A program made the translations under genes and the position numbers. Under the pieces are notes generated by a model. That model made no database searches, had not been told where the DNA came from, and saw only the letters and a list, made by a program, of their open reading frames with translations. This document shows positions 25,137 to 38,243 of a DNA stretch of 64,000 nucleotides, piece by piece. Position 1 is the stretch's first letter, and every line of letters begins with the position of its first letter. The stretch is from Hedera helix (Eukaryota; Streptophyta; Magnoliopsida; Apiales; Araliaceae). The stretch is taken from positions 38,442,555-38,506,554 of the forward strand of contig OX359280.1 of assembly GCA_947179155.2 (NCBI GenBank), given 5' to 3'.

Positions 25137-26290
25137 GTAGAGAGGAGACTCCTCCACCCAATACAAATCATCAACCAAAGAAAATCTAGCATATTTTGCC
25201 AAAACATGAGCTACCCGATTTTCACCCCTTTTAACCTAACAAACATTAGACTTTTTACCTAATGTTTTGTGCTCTTTCATCAGTAGCTTAGCATGCCCGT
25301 CAACAAATATTTACTGCTTTCTTTAGAGAATTTAGTAGCTTTGTTCTCTTATTTGATTTTTTGAGTTTGAATTTTAGGGTCAACACTCGAGAAAATTCTT
25401 CTGAATGCATCAGATCGATATGAAAAGTACGCATTTAAAATCGTCCAGAGAACAATTTAGTTTCAATTAATGTATAAAATAACTCAAAAATATCCTTATC
25501 GTTCAAATAAAAAAAATATGCTAAAAAAGTTATGTCCATCATCTATCAAATTGATTTTTTTTATTTAATATTTTAAAATACACGTAAAAGCGTGTGAGGT
25601 TTGGGTTCTTAATTAATTTGGGGTTGCTTAATTTGATTTCAAACATATCCAAAATAATTTAGTGGTTGAACTGTCTTTTCAGTTTGCATTTCAACATAGT
25701 TATCCAAACCAACAAGTATATCCCAAAATTAAAATTTGACAAAGTACAAGGGGACTTGTATTATGTTTTTTAATATATAATTAAATAGAAATATCCTTTG
25801 CAAATTGATAATGATTTTAATTTCAACAAATTGCTGGTTTAATTTTCCCTCTCCCTCTCTCTTAAAAAACGTGTATAATTAATGATATATATATATATAT
25901 ATATATACTCAGACGTATACACACCCTTTCGTTTTTCTGAGCATTTGACAAGCAATCGACCAGTTGGATGCTTTTGCGTGTAATTTTTCTCTTAATTCTT
26001 CGGACCACAGCACTACTGATCAAAGTTGACGGTGTAAGTTTATTATGCAAGATAAGATAATAACGTCCACTTTATGCGTGTGCGTGTGTGAAGCTTATTT
26101 AGTGTAATTGTCACTTTTGAGAATTTAATTTATGCATAATTGGTAAATAATTTCAAAAAATATTTTGATAAGTTTGTAAGCTTAAACAGTATATTACACC
26201 AAAATTTACGGCTAAAAATTATTTTATTATGTTATCAAAAGATCTTAAATACTATTGTTTAGGGAGGTAATATTAATAACGAACAGAAAA

Positions 26291-27716
26291 TTTATTTTTA
26301 TAAATTAAAACACAAATAAAAACTATCATAAAGCAATCATTTCTTTTTTTTCTTAGTATATATATATATATATCTTCTAAAATATATAACTCAAAAATGA
26401 CAGCTTTAACATCGACAACATGAGTGAGACAAATAATTTATTCCAGCGGCATGAGAGAGAGTTCATTTCAACGGATTATATTCGTAAGTTATTCAATCAC
26501 AAGATTCACTATAACAGAATAAAAAGCACCAAAAGTTCGAATTAATAAAATAACAAAAAATAATAGAAATTAATTCAACATCTATGAGCTCTTAAAATTT
26601 ATTTTTGTCATCCTCAAAAGAATGAACAAAATATAATTTGCACACGTATTAAGAAAATTTACTTTTTTTTAAGAACATAACTAAGTATGTTTGTTTCTAC
26701 TATGACTACTTGTGAAGATTCGTTTATCTGATTTTTTTTTTTTATAAATAAAAGATAAAATTTCATTTCTTAAAGTTAAAATAAGTTCATATATAAGAAC
26801 AAATAAAAGACTATAATATAATTAACCAGCTGACAGTATGACATTTAAATCCACATCTCTAATATGATGGTAGATTTACGCTTTACTAAACTAAACCATC
26901 ATCTCACTCTATGGTTCATTCTATTTATGTACCTGCCTTAAAAGTTAAATGACTTAATTTGTTTGCTACTTGCAATATTGGCCAATTTTTTTGAACTCTC
27001 ATGCTCCAATGAAAAATAATATTTACTCAATCTGTTTCAATGAAAGAGAGCAATTTGTAAAACTAAAAATATTATTTTCCAAAAAAATTAAATTTCTGCT
27101 GCCCATTAATATTACCTCCCCAAACAATTATATTAATTAAGATTATTTGCAGATAACATAATAAAATAGTTTTTATCTTTACCTTTTAATTAGTGCAATG
27201 TAACGTTTAAGCTTATAAACTTATCAAAGTATTGTCGTAAAATATTTTTTCCAATTATTTACCAATCATACATAAATTGAATACTTAAAAATCACAGCTA
27301 CTTCAACTATCGTCTGATACGTTTCACACCCTCACAAATGTGCACATTATATAAAAATACAATTATAGAAATAAATTACAGTAAGTTGTAACGTGCTACA
27401 ACAACATAAAGAACACAAATTCCGCCACCAAACATGTATTCCAATTGGGCAATAGTATATCAATCAATACTATATTTACTTTTATTTGTTTCACAGTCAA
27501 CGCTTTCTTACAAAGAATGACAAAACTAATAATAATAAGAATAATAATTATAATAATAAATAAAGAATATATAATTACAATCTAGTAGTGTTCTTATCCT
27601 TTACCATGATGCAGTTAAATGAATACATCATAAATAATATTTCAAGGTGATCAGACAATTAATGCCACGATTTGCGCCACATTCAATCCCCGTTTGTCAC
27701 TTAAGAAGCTAACTAA
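26291..27716. other. Spacer downstream of the carboxypeptidase-like gene, with a third repeat copy
   Basis: No gene. Positions 27095-27420 match the block at 41270-41600 in the same orientation (ATTAATATTACCTCCC, AAACTTATCAAA, ATCTGATACGTTTCACAC) and the block at about 26050-26270 in inverted orientation. Part recurs at 35190-35345. Confidence 0.6.
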
Positions 27717-30687
27717 TTAATTAAATTGATTAACCGGAGAAAGAGGATAATGACCAAACCACCTATCAACCATAGCTAGACATTCTTCAGGCTTGAACTC
27801 TGGAGCAGCGTGACCCGCACCCTACGCACATAATTAAGGGAGTTCATGTTGGTTATACTTGAAATAAATATTAACGCTTGCTAGGTTGTCAACTCAATTT
27901 CAAGTTTTAAAATTAGATTAAATTGAACAATTTCATAAAATTAGAATTCAGTTCAATTCTAATTCCACATCTTGCAATTGAGTTGCTAAGAACATCAATA
28001 ATAATTCTCACTGTGATCTAAACATACTCCTACGTTGAGAGATTTGAATCTTACCTTAACAGTTGCAAATGTCAACGAGTAGTCATTATGTGAAAACGCC
28101 ATCCCATATCTAGAAAAAGAAGAAGAAATATATACATATTATTATTCTCTCATTGTTTTTAGTTTGTAGCAATTTATAATTGCTCAAAATGAAAATTCAA
28201 ATGTTTAGGAACTAACCCTGCTACTTCATAATCAACAAACCATGGAGCCCAATTACTATCAACAGTCAAATCGAGAGATTTTATCCACTTCTCAGTTCCC
28301 ACATAAGGAATAACCATGTCGTGATCACCACTGTATCATACAAAATTAAATCTTTCATGTCAAAAAATAAAAATCGGTTTATACGAAGAAAAAAAAAATA
28401 GCATTAAACAGGTATACCTAAATATTAGAGCTCTACAATTTTTATCGGTTAAATTTCGATGGTAAGCGACAGAACTAGCGACATCATATGAATAAGTATC
28501 AGTGTCATTCTTCCCCACCAAATAGTGATCTGCATTGCATGCTTCCCACTCTTTTATTGTTCCCTGCACGTTCTCACAAAGTAAGTAAATATTAAATAAT
28601 TAAATTCAATCATTTTGAATTATGTGGATGGTGAAGGGCAAAACATATATATATATAAAATACCTCACGGATGTGAAGAGCTCTTTGGACAGCTTCATCA
28701 TTTGCCCATACGGAATAGTATTCATAAGTTTCCCCCTATTTATATATGAAGCCAAAAAGTTTTAAAAATAAAATAAAATATATATATATATATATACCAA
28801 GAAAGATTTTATTTATGTACTTCATCAAATTAATTAACAGGTACTCAATTAAAGAGAGAATTATTACTCGACATTGCTGGCGATGAAGTCGTCTAGGTAA
28901 TCGCAAGGGATTAATCGGGAAATTATTTTTTTTGGGATATCTTCCGTCGGTCCGCCTGAAGCCTGCTGTTCCGCTTACCACTAAACCACAACTAGGTTCT
29001 AGTATTTGATATGCATATATATGCTTGAGGCACTGCAAATGGAAAATTATGTGCACCGATTATATATGTATTCATGTTTACGATAATAATTAAGACGATA
29101 CCATAATGTCAAGACATATATTGTCATTTTTGTGTTCGAGAAAAAAAATTAATAATAATACCATGCATTTTCAAGTGAAAAATTACAGGGATTGAACACG
29201 AATACAAAGTGGAGTCCTGGTCATGTACCTCATCCACTTCATTAAGACTATTTGTACATAATGCATTGTTAGAATTCACGTCTATGTAGTTACCAAGACA
29301 ATTCCTTTTCGTTGACTGAAATTCAATAATAATTACAAAATTTAATTAGTAGAATTTATTGTGTATTAATGCAAACTTGAATAACTTGAGCAAATAAAAT
29401 AAAACTACGTACCTCATAGAGTTCATCTGATAGAAGTGCAAAGCGATTAGCATATGGAATCCTCGAATTAAAGTCAATTTCTCTATCTGTTAGAGGATTG
29501 CCAATCATGTATCCCTGAAGTCAATTCAGAAACATCATGAGCTAGCTAGTCATATAATCATATAATTCCATTAGATAAAATAAAGATGAAAGTTATTGAA
29601 TTGTATGTTCTACATACTTTGATATTTATTTGTGGCTCATTTCCAGCTTCATTACCTGCAAAGGTTAAATAGGGGAAAAATAAATAAGTAAGAACTAACA
29701 TAACTGAATTGAAAATTTAGCTTATCGATCACAATAAAAAAAATAAAAAATAAACTGTTAATAATGCCATAGTAACTGTTATTGTCAAAAACAAATATAG
29801 ATTTAGCAGCACTTCTATATTTGTTTTAGCAAAAATTTTTGTTTTCAACATAAATATTTTTCTGATATTGCAGTAGCCAAAAAAAGGACAAAGAGATGGT
29901 AACAAGAGATTTTGGAAATTATATATCATCATATAATTCAAAAAAGCAAAAACAACTGGCCTATTAATGTTAATCAAATTAAAGAAAAAACATAAACAAC
30001 TAATCTTTAAGCCAATACCGTTGTATATCTCTTGAGTGATAATCGGGACAACAATGCCAGAATATGATACACCAGCAATATATAACGGATTACTTATAAA
30101 TTTGGGATGATCTTTAAGCCACTGCATCTCAAAGAGAAAAACAAATCAATTTACTTCCATAATAATTAATTTCCATATCATAATAATGGAATAATCAATT
30201 TACATCCACTTAATCATGCATGCAAAAGATTTTTGTTCTTGCAAGTTCACCTTCCTCAGAAAATTATAAACATGCTTCGATGATAACGTGTCGCTGGTTT
30301 TGTAAGCTTCCGAAGTTTTTGCATAAGAAAATCCAGCTCCAACAGGTGTATCCAGAAATATTACATTAGCCACCTACTTGCACAATAAGAATAATAATAT
30401 AATTTCTTTTTACTAATATTACAAAAATAAATTTATTGTATAAACTAATTACAAGTAGGGGTAGGTATAGTTTAAACCTTTGTCCATGAGTATGGATTCA
30501 ACTCCAATACTAGTTGCTTCCCGTGGGAATTTTCATAGTCAAAATTAAATGGTCCTACATATAAATATTAAAAAATGTCAAGCCATTTCTGATAAGAAAA
30601 GTAAATGGTCAAAAAAAGTGTTTGGACCCAAATAAAAATCATCATGTTTTAACATTATATGCACTTTTCCTTCCAGTTAATTGTCCA

Positions 30688-30743
<56 letters not shown>

Positions 30744-31238
30744 TCTTATAATAACTCTATGTACTTTTTGTCTATCATAATAATACGTATTTATCCAATA
30801 CATCAACATGTAAATTAAGAAGTCAATGATAAAGTAAGAGAAAATTTACCGATTTCATAGAAAAATGCACGAAGGGAAGAGCAACCAGGACCACCGGCAA
30901 TCCAAATCACCAGGGGATCATCTTTAGGGTTTCTTTCAGACTCTACAAAATTGTAGAATAATTGCACATCTTCGTTCTCTCCGATCCCAATGTACCTTTA
31001 ACGTCCAAAAAAAACATCACTCAACTTAATTGGCAAGTTCATTAATTTATAAGTAACTCTTTTTCACGACTTATCGAAGAAGGAAGAAACTAAACAAAAT
31101 CAATTACCCGGTTTCAAGTTTGAAAGGAAGATCGCCACGAAATCCGGGTAAGGTTTTGATGATGGACTGTGAATAAACAGTACTGATGCTGGAAATGGAA
31201 AGAAGAAGAAGAAGAAACAGTACTAACGTTTCCGCCAT
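27717..31238 (-). CDS. Serine carboxypeptidase-like protein (487 residues, 14 exons)
   Basis: A secreted or vacuolar alpha/beta-hydrolase of the SCPL family, probably clade I, whose members include acyltransferases that use glucose esters. Exons, high to low: 31238-31108, 30995-30850, 30554-30478, 30373-30251, 30121-30019, 29655-29618, 29514-29413, 29315-29229, 29032-28868, 28735-28664, 28563-28418, 28330-28217, 28109-28055, 27821-27717. All introns are GT-AG and the frame stays open. Residues 1-24 are a signal peptide. The oxyanion-site motif is GGPGCSS (78-84), preceded by Ala where carboxypeptidases usually have Asn. The nucleophile is Ser178 in GVSYSG, the triad acid lies in SGDHDMV (397-403), and the triad His is His457 in GAGHAAPE. 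The usual Asp before the nucleophile is Val here. Residues 285-324 of exon 9 are unusually arginine-rich. Acyltransferase or peptidase activity cannot be told from sequence alone. Confidence 0.93.
30691..30740. repeat. TA array in intron 2 of the carboxypeptidase-like gene
   Basis: About 50 bases of uninterrupted TA dinucleotides. Confidence 0.95.
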
Positions 31239-31336
31239 GAGAAATTAATTTATGCTGCTTCGTCCAAATGATATCCACAAAGCTTTTCTTCAATTTGATT
31301 TTTTTTTCCTTGCACCCTATCTATCTTCCTTAATTG

Positions 31337-31345
31337 TATATATAG
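31337..31345 (-). promoter_or_regulatory. TATA box of the carboxypeptidase-like gene
   Basis: On the minus strand CTATATATAC lies about 100 bases before the ATG at 31238, followed by a purine-rich leader. Confidence 0.7.
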
Positions 31346-32581
31346 GTGATCTCAGCCACCTCTCTATCAACTTTCAAATATTTTTCAGACATATATGATG
31401 ATGGCTAAATCATTGAACGCATGTGATCGCCACGTCTGTCGCTGACTAATCCGAAGTTTCCTCTTTAGATTAGTTGGTCACGTAAGAATATACACAAGTT
31501 ATTTTACCAAGTACTATTTTATTATTTGGTTGGTAGAACATAAGAAAGAAAAAGTTATTAAGACTTCTTTTCACTACACCCTTTACATGACTTAAACCCG
31601 ACTATTATATATTTCAGTCAATTCCCTTTCATATATACACGTTCAGGGAAAAAGAAAAATTCAATGACAATAATACCATAATCGTAGCTAATAATCGTGT
31701 TGTTGATATCTAGAAAAACGCAATACTTTTGTAATTAAATGCAATCCTACATTCCAGGGTATTTTTTGTTTACTAATTTGTTGGTTATTGACTGTTGTTT
31801 GATTTTTGTAGATCTAGTGGTTGATTGTGTTGGGGGATTTGGTGTGTTCTTGGTATGTTAGTGTATGTTAATGATTCAAATCTAGATTTGAGGGTGTGTG
31901 CGTTCTTAGTGTGTATGTGTGTGTGTTAGTATGCGTGTTTGAATTTGCAGGTAAGATAAATAAATAGTAGTTTTTTTTTTAATTGTATTTAGATGTATTT
32001 TAATTTTTTAACGAAGTCAAACCGTATTTTAATACTATCAAATCATATAAAACTATTTGTCTTGCCGGAAAATTATGTATTCTGGCTAATTTCAGTTGAA
32101 AATTGAATTTGAGTGGACATTATATGCAGTTGGGTAGTTAATGTAACAAATGTATAAGTTCAATTAGTTCAAGGATTAATTAGTCCTTCCAGAAAAAATA
32201 GAATGTGAATAAAGGATGTAAAATAAACTTGCCAAACGACTCAATGAATGTTAGAATTTTATGCGCCGGCAAAACAGTAGCTCATTACATTATGTTATGC
32301 AAGTATCTAATTAGTTTGGTAAGGAATAGAGTTGGACTTTTAAATTTCACAGTACAAAATATGCTTCTATCTAAGAAATAATTTCAGGATAAAAAAATAT
32401 TTATAGATATTAGACAAATATAAATACTCTAATATCATGCAATTCAAAAGCAAACCTACATAATTTATAAGTATAAATTTTAGTATATTTTATTATGCAA
32501 TTGATCAGTGTAAAAGAGAGAGTGGATTAGAGGGTTTTCGACATACAATAAAAGAGAGAGTGGATGAGGATCCTCTCTAGA

Positions 32582-32590
<9 letters not shown>

Positions 32591-32674
<84 letters not shown>
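32591..32674. repeat. TA array followed by GA repeats
   Basis: About 55 bases of TA dinucleotides join about 28 bases of GA repeats. Confidence 0.95.
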
Positions 32675-32675
<1 letters not shown>

Positions 32676-32839
32676 AATTTATAACAACGGATTGTTATGG
32701 CTATTGTTTCAGTAATCAAAAATTAGTCATTAGAGCCTCTAATGGCAGGGACTCTCACAGCAAAAATGACCCATATTTTGGTTGCCAAAATAGTAGTCCA
32801 ACAAGTTGCTATGAATGCGGCCCTATATATATATATATA

Positions 32840-33125
32840 TATTTTTTATTTTATTTTATTTTTTCGTTCAAAATTATATGATTATTATTGACTTTTAAAA
32901 TTCAATTTAAAATATTTTTAAACTTAAAATTGAGATTGTTCATTAAAAATTATGAAATAATAAAACTTACAATGAGTAATATTTTTTAAAAATTTTATAA
33001 TATTTATTATTGTATTAATTAAAATTTAAAGAATTTGTGTCAATTTTGAGTTTAAAAATTTTTAAATTAATTTTTAAAAATCAATAATAATCAAATACTA
33101 TATATGAAAAAAACTTAGTATAACT
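32840..33125. mobile_element. Stowaway-like MITE, family copy 2
   Basis: It matches the element at 5252-5514 across its length, including TTATATGATTATTATTG near the left end, CATTAAAAATTATGAAA in the middle, and the inverted AATCAATAATAAT near the right end. Confidence 0.6.
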
Positions 33126-34013
33126 GGCGGAATATGAAATGTATCAAGATCCTCTATATGGTAAAACTTTTCTTATTTTAATAAACAATTTTATTGCATT
33201 AAAACGTGAATCGTTTTTTTGTACAGTGAAAATAGCATAAAAACGTGACTTATATACGTAAAACAACTCTTACCAAACAATTATTGAATGTTTCAATTTG
33301 TGTTCTGCACCGACCCATACCAAAGCTCACACACATTTTTTTTTCCAAAGCAAATAATAAAATAATTTGATTGATAAAAAAGCTTGTGGCAAATACGTTG
33401 AAGGGGACACATTATTGGGTTTATTCGGCTATCTCACGATGAGCCATGCAAAAACAAATTAAACCGAACAAAAAGTTTCAAAATCTTTCTCTAAATTTAA
33501 AAATCATTAAAATTTGAGTATGATAAATTACGATTTGAAGAAATCACCTTCAACAATCCGAAATACAATCAGATCTGAGCAGGTCCGCATTAAATAATGT
33601 TGAATTAAAAATTGGGTAAAATCAATTAAAAATGATAAATCTACAAATTATGTGATGCAAGTATCTAATAAGTTTGGTAAGGAATATGGTTTGACTTAAT
33701 TTTTAATTTCATTGTTCAAAATTTAATTCTAATTAGAATTTCCTACCATGAAAACGTGTCCCTTTTGAGTAGTGGGTCTTTATTTATAATATCATAGTTG
33801 TGGACTGTGCAAAACAATTATCATAAAGTACGGGACGATGCATTGTATAAATATAAATAAAATATAGGGAACAGACAGCTGTAGCCAATGACTATTAAAA
33901 TAATGCCAGATTGGGTTTTAATAATTGTTATGTTGGAGCAGCCAGCAAAGGGTAGCATCATGTATGTCATAATTACGTGTTATATCATAGACTACGGCAA
34001 CTATAACTAAATG

Positions 34014-34641
34014 TAGGGGTGAAAATCGGTCCGAGTTATTCGGTACTCGACTCGAATTCGACTCGAAAATATAATTCGGGGCTCGGATTCGGTAGGCATC
34101 CGAGCCAAATATGAGTCAAGCTCGTTTATGGGATTATAATACTGAACTCGAATCTGAGCAGCACATTGTTCGCTCGTTTTAAGGTTCGAGTACACTACCT
34201 TCATCTGATCTATACTCGATCCTTACTCAATGAACCTTACTCGTTTAAGGGTTCAATGTATGATATTGGATAAATATAATGATATTACTAGAAATTGTAT
34301 TATAGTATAATTAATATTATAAATTTATCATTGTAATTTTTATAACTTGTATTTTTATATATAAATATAATTGAAGTTTTTTTAAGTTTTCATTTTTATG
34401 TCTTATTTTGGTGTGATCCATATCAGATTCGAGCTCGAATAGAGGCTCGCGAATTACTCGTTGTAAAAACGAGTCGAGTAACTTCGAGCCGAGTAGTATC
34501 GAGTAATTCATTGAGTCGAACTTGAGCAGCCTTAGAAATTATTATTTCGAATTCGAGTTGAACCTGAACACAAATTTTCTGATCCGAGTCGAGCTTGAGC
34601 ATCAGAATGTTCGGATCGACTCGGGATCATTTTCACCCCTA
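34014..34641. mobile_element. hAT-type MITE with perfect 13-bp ends and 8-bp target duplication
   Basis: The ends TAGGGGTGAAAAT and ATTTTCACCCCTA are exact inverted repeats, flanked by ACTAAATG at 34006-34013 and 34642-34649. The 628-bp interior is unusually rich in CTCGA/TCGAG motifs near both ends (subterminal repeats, as in transposase-binding regions of hAT elements) with an AT-rich middle. No transposase is encoded. Confidence 0.93.
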
Positions 34642-34649
34642 ACTAAATG

Positions 34650-35349
34650 TACTTACTATTCATGTCAAACTAAATGTATTATTATTCATGATTAATCATT
34701 AGCGTGATCTTTATGTTTATTTTTAATTCAATTGTAAAATTTAAAAATTTAAAATTAAAATAACTAATTATTTTAGTTAAAGTGATCACAGCTATTATAA
34801 ACTATATATAAAAAAATACTACTAATTATAAATTTGTATTTCTTGAAACTTATTGACTAACGTCAATTTTTAATTTTAAAATTTTACAAATTTTATTTTA
34901 GGAGAGGTACTAAAATCTTAGATTTAGTCTCCAACTATGAATTAATTACACATTCTTGAAGTTAGGTTATTTACGTAACATCTCTCTTCTCATGATTGGG
35001 ACAGTCAACTTGGACAGATTTACAAGTCTATTCGGCTTGTGGAGATTTTGATGACAATATTTTTTATTTTTTATTTTACTTTATTTTATTTTTAATGACG
35101 ATTGTGACCCCATTCGTGAATTTTTTTGAATCCGTCGCTACACGCATATATATTAATGGAGGAGGTGCACAAACGTGCTAGTAGTTATCTTATTTTGTAG
35201 CCTGTAGAAATTCAACTATAGAAATAAATTGCAGCAAGTTGTAACACGCTACATCTACAACATATTTTTATTTGAAATGTAATTTATTTTTATAATACTG
35301 TGCAAGATAATAACTTAAACTCTGTGCTTATTCATTACTATTATTACTG

Positions 35350-35431
<82 letters not shown>

Positions 35432-37327
35432 GAGTGATCAATAACTAGATTTATATGAAAAAACTATTTCATTTAGTGTATCTCTTATCATTTATACGTA
35501 TATCAAATAATTTCTATTTAATACCTAAAACACCTTTCGAGCCTTAGAGCCCTGGAAGCTGAACAATTACAAATTTTCTTCTTATCAGCTTCCTGTCCTC
35601 CATTTTGCTTTTTGAACATTTAATACAAAAAATTATTCAATAACCCTAGGACAACGTCACATGGTATCTCAGGCTAATAAAATATTTTCATTTTAGTGAT
35701 ATCTCATTACTTGTAACTATGGGCCTACTGAAATGAAGAGATTTCATAGACCTGTAACACCACGTGAATTTATCTCAAGACCACTGAATAATCTCTTCTT
35801 TAATACATATACACATGAATATAAAGCTTGCATGTTTGAACAAAGAGGAGCACATTGGGAAGTAAAGGTCAACATTAAATAAATTTGTTTTGACATTTTT
35901 TATGATTTCAATAAGTTTTACTTGAGGGTGAATAAGTAACCGATCAAAATCAAAAAATCGTCTAAACTAAGCTAAACTGACAACAAATTAAATTGAAAAT
36001 TAGAAACCCAACAAGTTAGCAATTACAAAACAAAGAAAACCATAATCTAATCAGTCAGTTCCAATTTACACCCATGAAAAAACTGAAACCGATCGAACTA
36101 GGCAAATATATAAATTTATAAATATATTTATATATTTATATTTATAAATATAATTATATATATAATATATTTTTACTTATATACAATAATATTTAATTTT
36201 TTTAGTATATGATATAGTATTTTATTTACCATATTAGAAAATTTTGATTTAATGGATACTTATTATTCATGTATGTTTAATCTCATTTATGAGTTATTTA
36301 TTAATATTTTGGTCTTAAGCTATATTGAGAAGAAGTTTAAAATGTTATTTCTAATATCTATAAGTATTTGTCAAATTTTGAGGAGTAAAACTCTCTTGTA
36401 TAGTATATTGTATCTGGTTGTTTGATGATTTATAATTTAATTTTATATTTAATTATTTATTTGTTCTTAGTTCAAATCATCCAAACCAATCGATTTAACT
36501 GATAACTAAATAAGTCGTTAACTGACTATAATATAAAAATTTAAACAATTTTAATTTTTAATTATTTATAACAGTTTTAAATTATTTAATAATTTTTTTA
36601 AAATTTAAAATCGATCAAATCTACCGTTGCGGACCACTTCTGCACAAATGCATCCAATCATCTACAATAGCAAACCAATCATAATAAATCAATTAATTGT
36701 CACCGATCAATCTCTGTGATAAAATAGCGGACCAGTAAACATACTGGAGAAACACTATAATTACCATGTATTATCACCAATTAATACTTTCTCTTTAATT
36801 TTTTGGAAGCAAAGATAACTGTGTTTAAACTCCCTCGATACTTTCCAAGGGTCTAAGGCCCGGAAAAGGTTCAAAATTATAATATAAATATATATATATT
36901 TTAAATTATTATATATATATAATTTTATTTTTAAATTAAAGATATATTTTTATTTTAAACTATAAAGTAACATGATATTTTTAATTTGTCACTACTTTTT
37001 TTTTTCAATATCAAACTATCACAACTGAATTTCTATTTAATACTAAGTCTATATTTGAGAATATAAAAACATCTTTAAAATTTATCGTTTTATAAATATA
37101 TCACTAATTTTATAATAAGAATAGCAATTGTTTTTAAGGGACAACCAAGTCATTTCACTTAAAAGTGTTCCAAAATTAAAAACTGACATATTAACGCATT
37201 CTTCGCACAATAAATCCATTTTGAAGTTACTTATTCACTCGGCCAATTGTTGGAATATGTACGAGATACCATAAGGGCCCAATATCTCAATAACGCCTTT
37301 ATCTAAAGCTTCGAATGAGACTTTATA
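34650..37327. other. Gene-free spacer
   Basis: Contains a partial copy of the repeat seen at 41610-41750 (35160-35320), a long TA array, and a decayed stretch at about 35930-36620 with CCGATC-type motifs that may be an old DNA transposon. No gene seen. Confidence 0.55.
35351..35428. repeat. TA array, 78 bases
   Basis: The longest uninterrupted TA array in the window. Confidence 0.95.
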
Positions 37328-37687
37328 TCCGAAACACAAGAACGATCTGACTAGAAAGTCATTTAAAACTTGATCGAGGAACCAGTGTTTGGTGAAAAAG
37401 ATAATCGTTTGATATAGGTATGAACGCTAGGAGATACACCAGATAGAATAATGATCTTATCTGGTGCTAGTTATAGACCACTCCTCAATCATATTGATTT
37501 TTAAAAATAAATTTGACATATTTTTAAACTCAAAATTAACATTATACATTAAAAATTATGAAAGAATAAAACTTACAATGAGTAATATTTTTTAAATAAT
37601 TTATAATATTCATGATTGTATTGATTAAAATTTAAAAAATTATGTCAATTTTGAGTATAAAAATATTTTAAAAAATTAACAATAATT

Positions 37688-37763
<76 letters not shown>

Positions 37764-38171
37764 AAACGCAGGAACGATCTGGCTAGAAAGTCATTCAAAA
37801 CTTGATCGAAGAACTAGTGTTTGGTGAAGAATATAACCGTTTGATATAGGTATGAACGCTAGGAGATACACCAGATAGAATAATGCTTTTATCTGGTTCT
37901 AGTTATGGATCACTCCTCATATACTTAAATACTCTTTTCGTTTTAAATTATATGATTATTATTGATTTTTAAAAATAAATTTGACATATTTTTAAACTCA
38001 AAATTAATATTATTCATTAAAAATTATGAAACAATAAAACTTACAATGAGTAATACTTTTTAAATAGTTTATAATATTCATGATTGTATTGATTAAAATT
38101 AAAAAAATTATATCAATTTTGAGTTTAAAAATATTTTAAAAAATTAACAATAATTAAATAATATAAAATGG

Positions 38172-38240
<69 letters not shown>
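37328..38240. repeat. Tandem duplication of a MITE plus AT-array block
   Basis: Two direct units, 37328-37760 and 37761-38240, start with CCGAAAC(A/G)CA(A/G)GAACGATC. They share TATGAACGCTAGGAGATACA, ACCAGATAGAATAATG, then a Stowaway-like copy, and each ends in a long AT array (37692-37760, 38175-38240). The ATs may have served as the exchange points. Confidence 0.85.

Positions 38241-38243
<3 letters not shown>

Larger units (their letters stand above)
24480..25330 (-). pseudogene. 3' end of a non-LTR retrotransposon (RNase H-like domain), split by a hAT element
   Basis: On the minus strand, 25330-25137 reads a degraded plant LINE RNase H-like C-terminus: VKRGENRVAHVLAKYARF, then SLVDDLYWVEESPLY, with an in-frame stop upstream. 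The frame resumes at 24560 beyond the inserted element and soon stops, followed by an A-rich tail-like stretch near 24490. The 5' part is missing, as is typical of LINE insertions. The other arm of the segmental duplication keeps only a short piece near 42660. Confidence 0.75.
22796..26290 (+). repeat. Left arm of an inverted segmental duplication
   Basis: This arm matches the reverse complement of about 41270-44290 over most of its length, in mirrored order: promoter and gene (22796-23800), 3' flank (23850-24480), short blocks around 25270-25400, and 25860-26270. It is interrupted by the hAT insertion and LINE relic at about 24480-25330, most of which the other arm lacks. Both arms keep an intact copy of the same gene. 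Confidence 0.85.
31346..34005. other. Upstream spacer of the carboxypeptidase-like gene, no gene seen
   Basis: AT-rich DNA with GT-rich runs near 31840-31930, a TA/GA array at 32591-32674 and a Stowaway-like copy at 32840-33125. No coding region was recognised. Confidence 0.6.

Noticed and set aside
28940..28990. tRNA-like A box (TGGTTTAGTGGTAAG) on the minus strand
   Set aside because: It lies in exon 9 of the carboxypeptidase-like gene, with no matching B box or cloverleaf.
35930..36620. Possible further hAT element with CCGATC-type motifs
   Set aside because: No clear inverted ends or target duplication could be found by eye.
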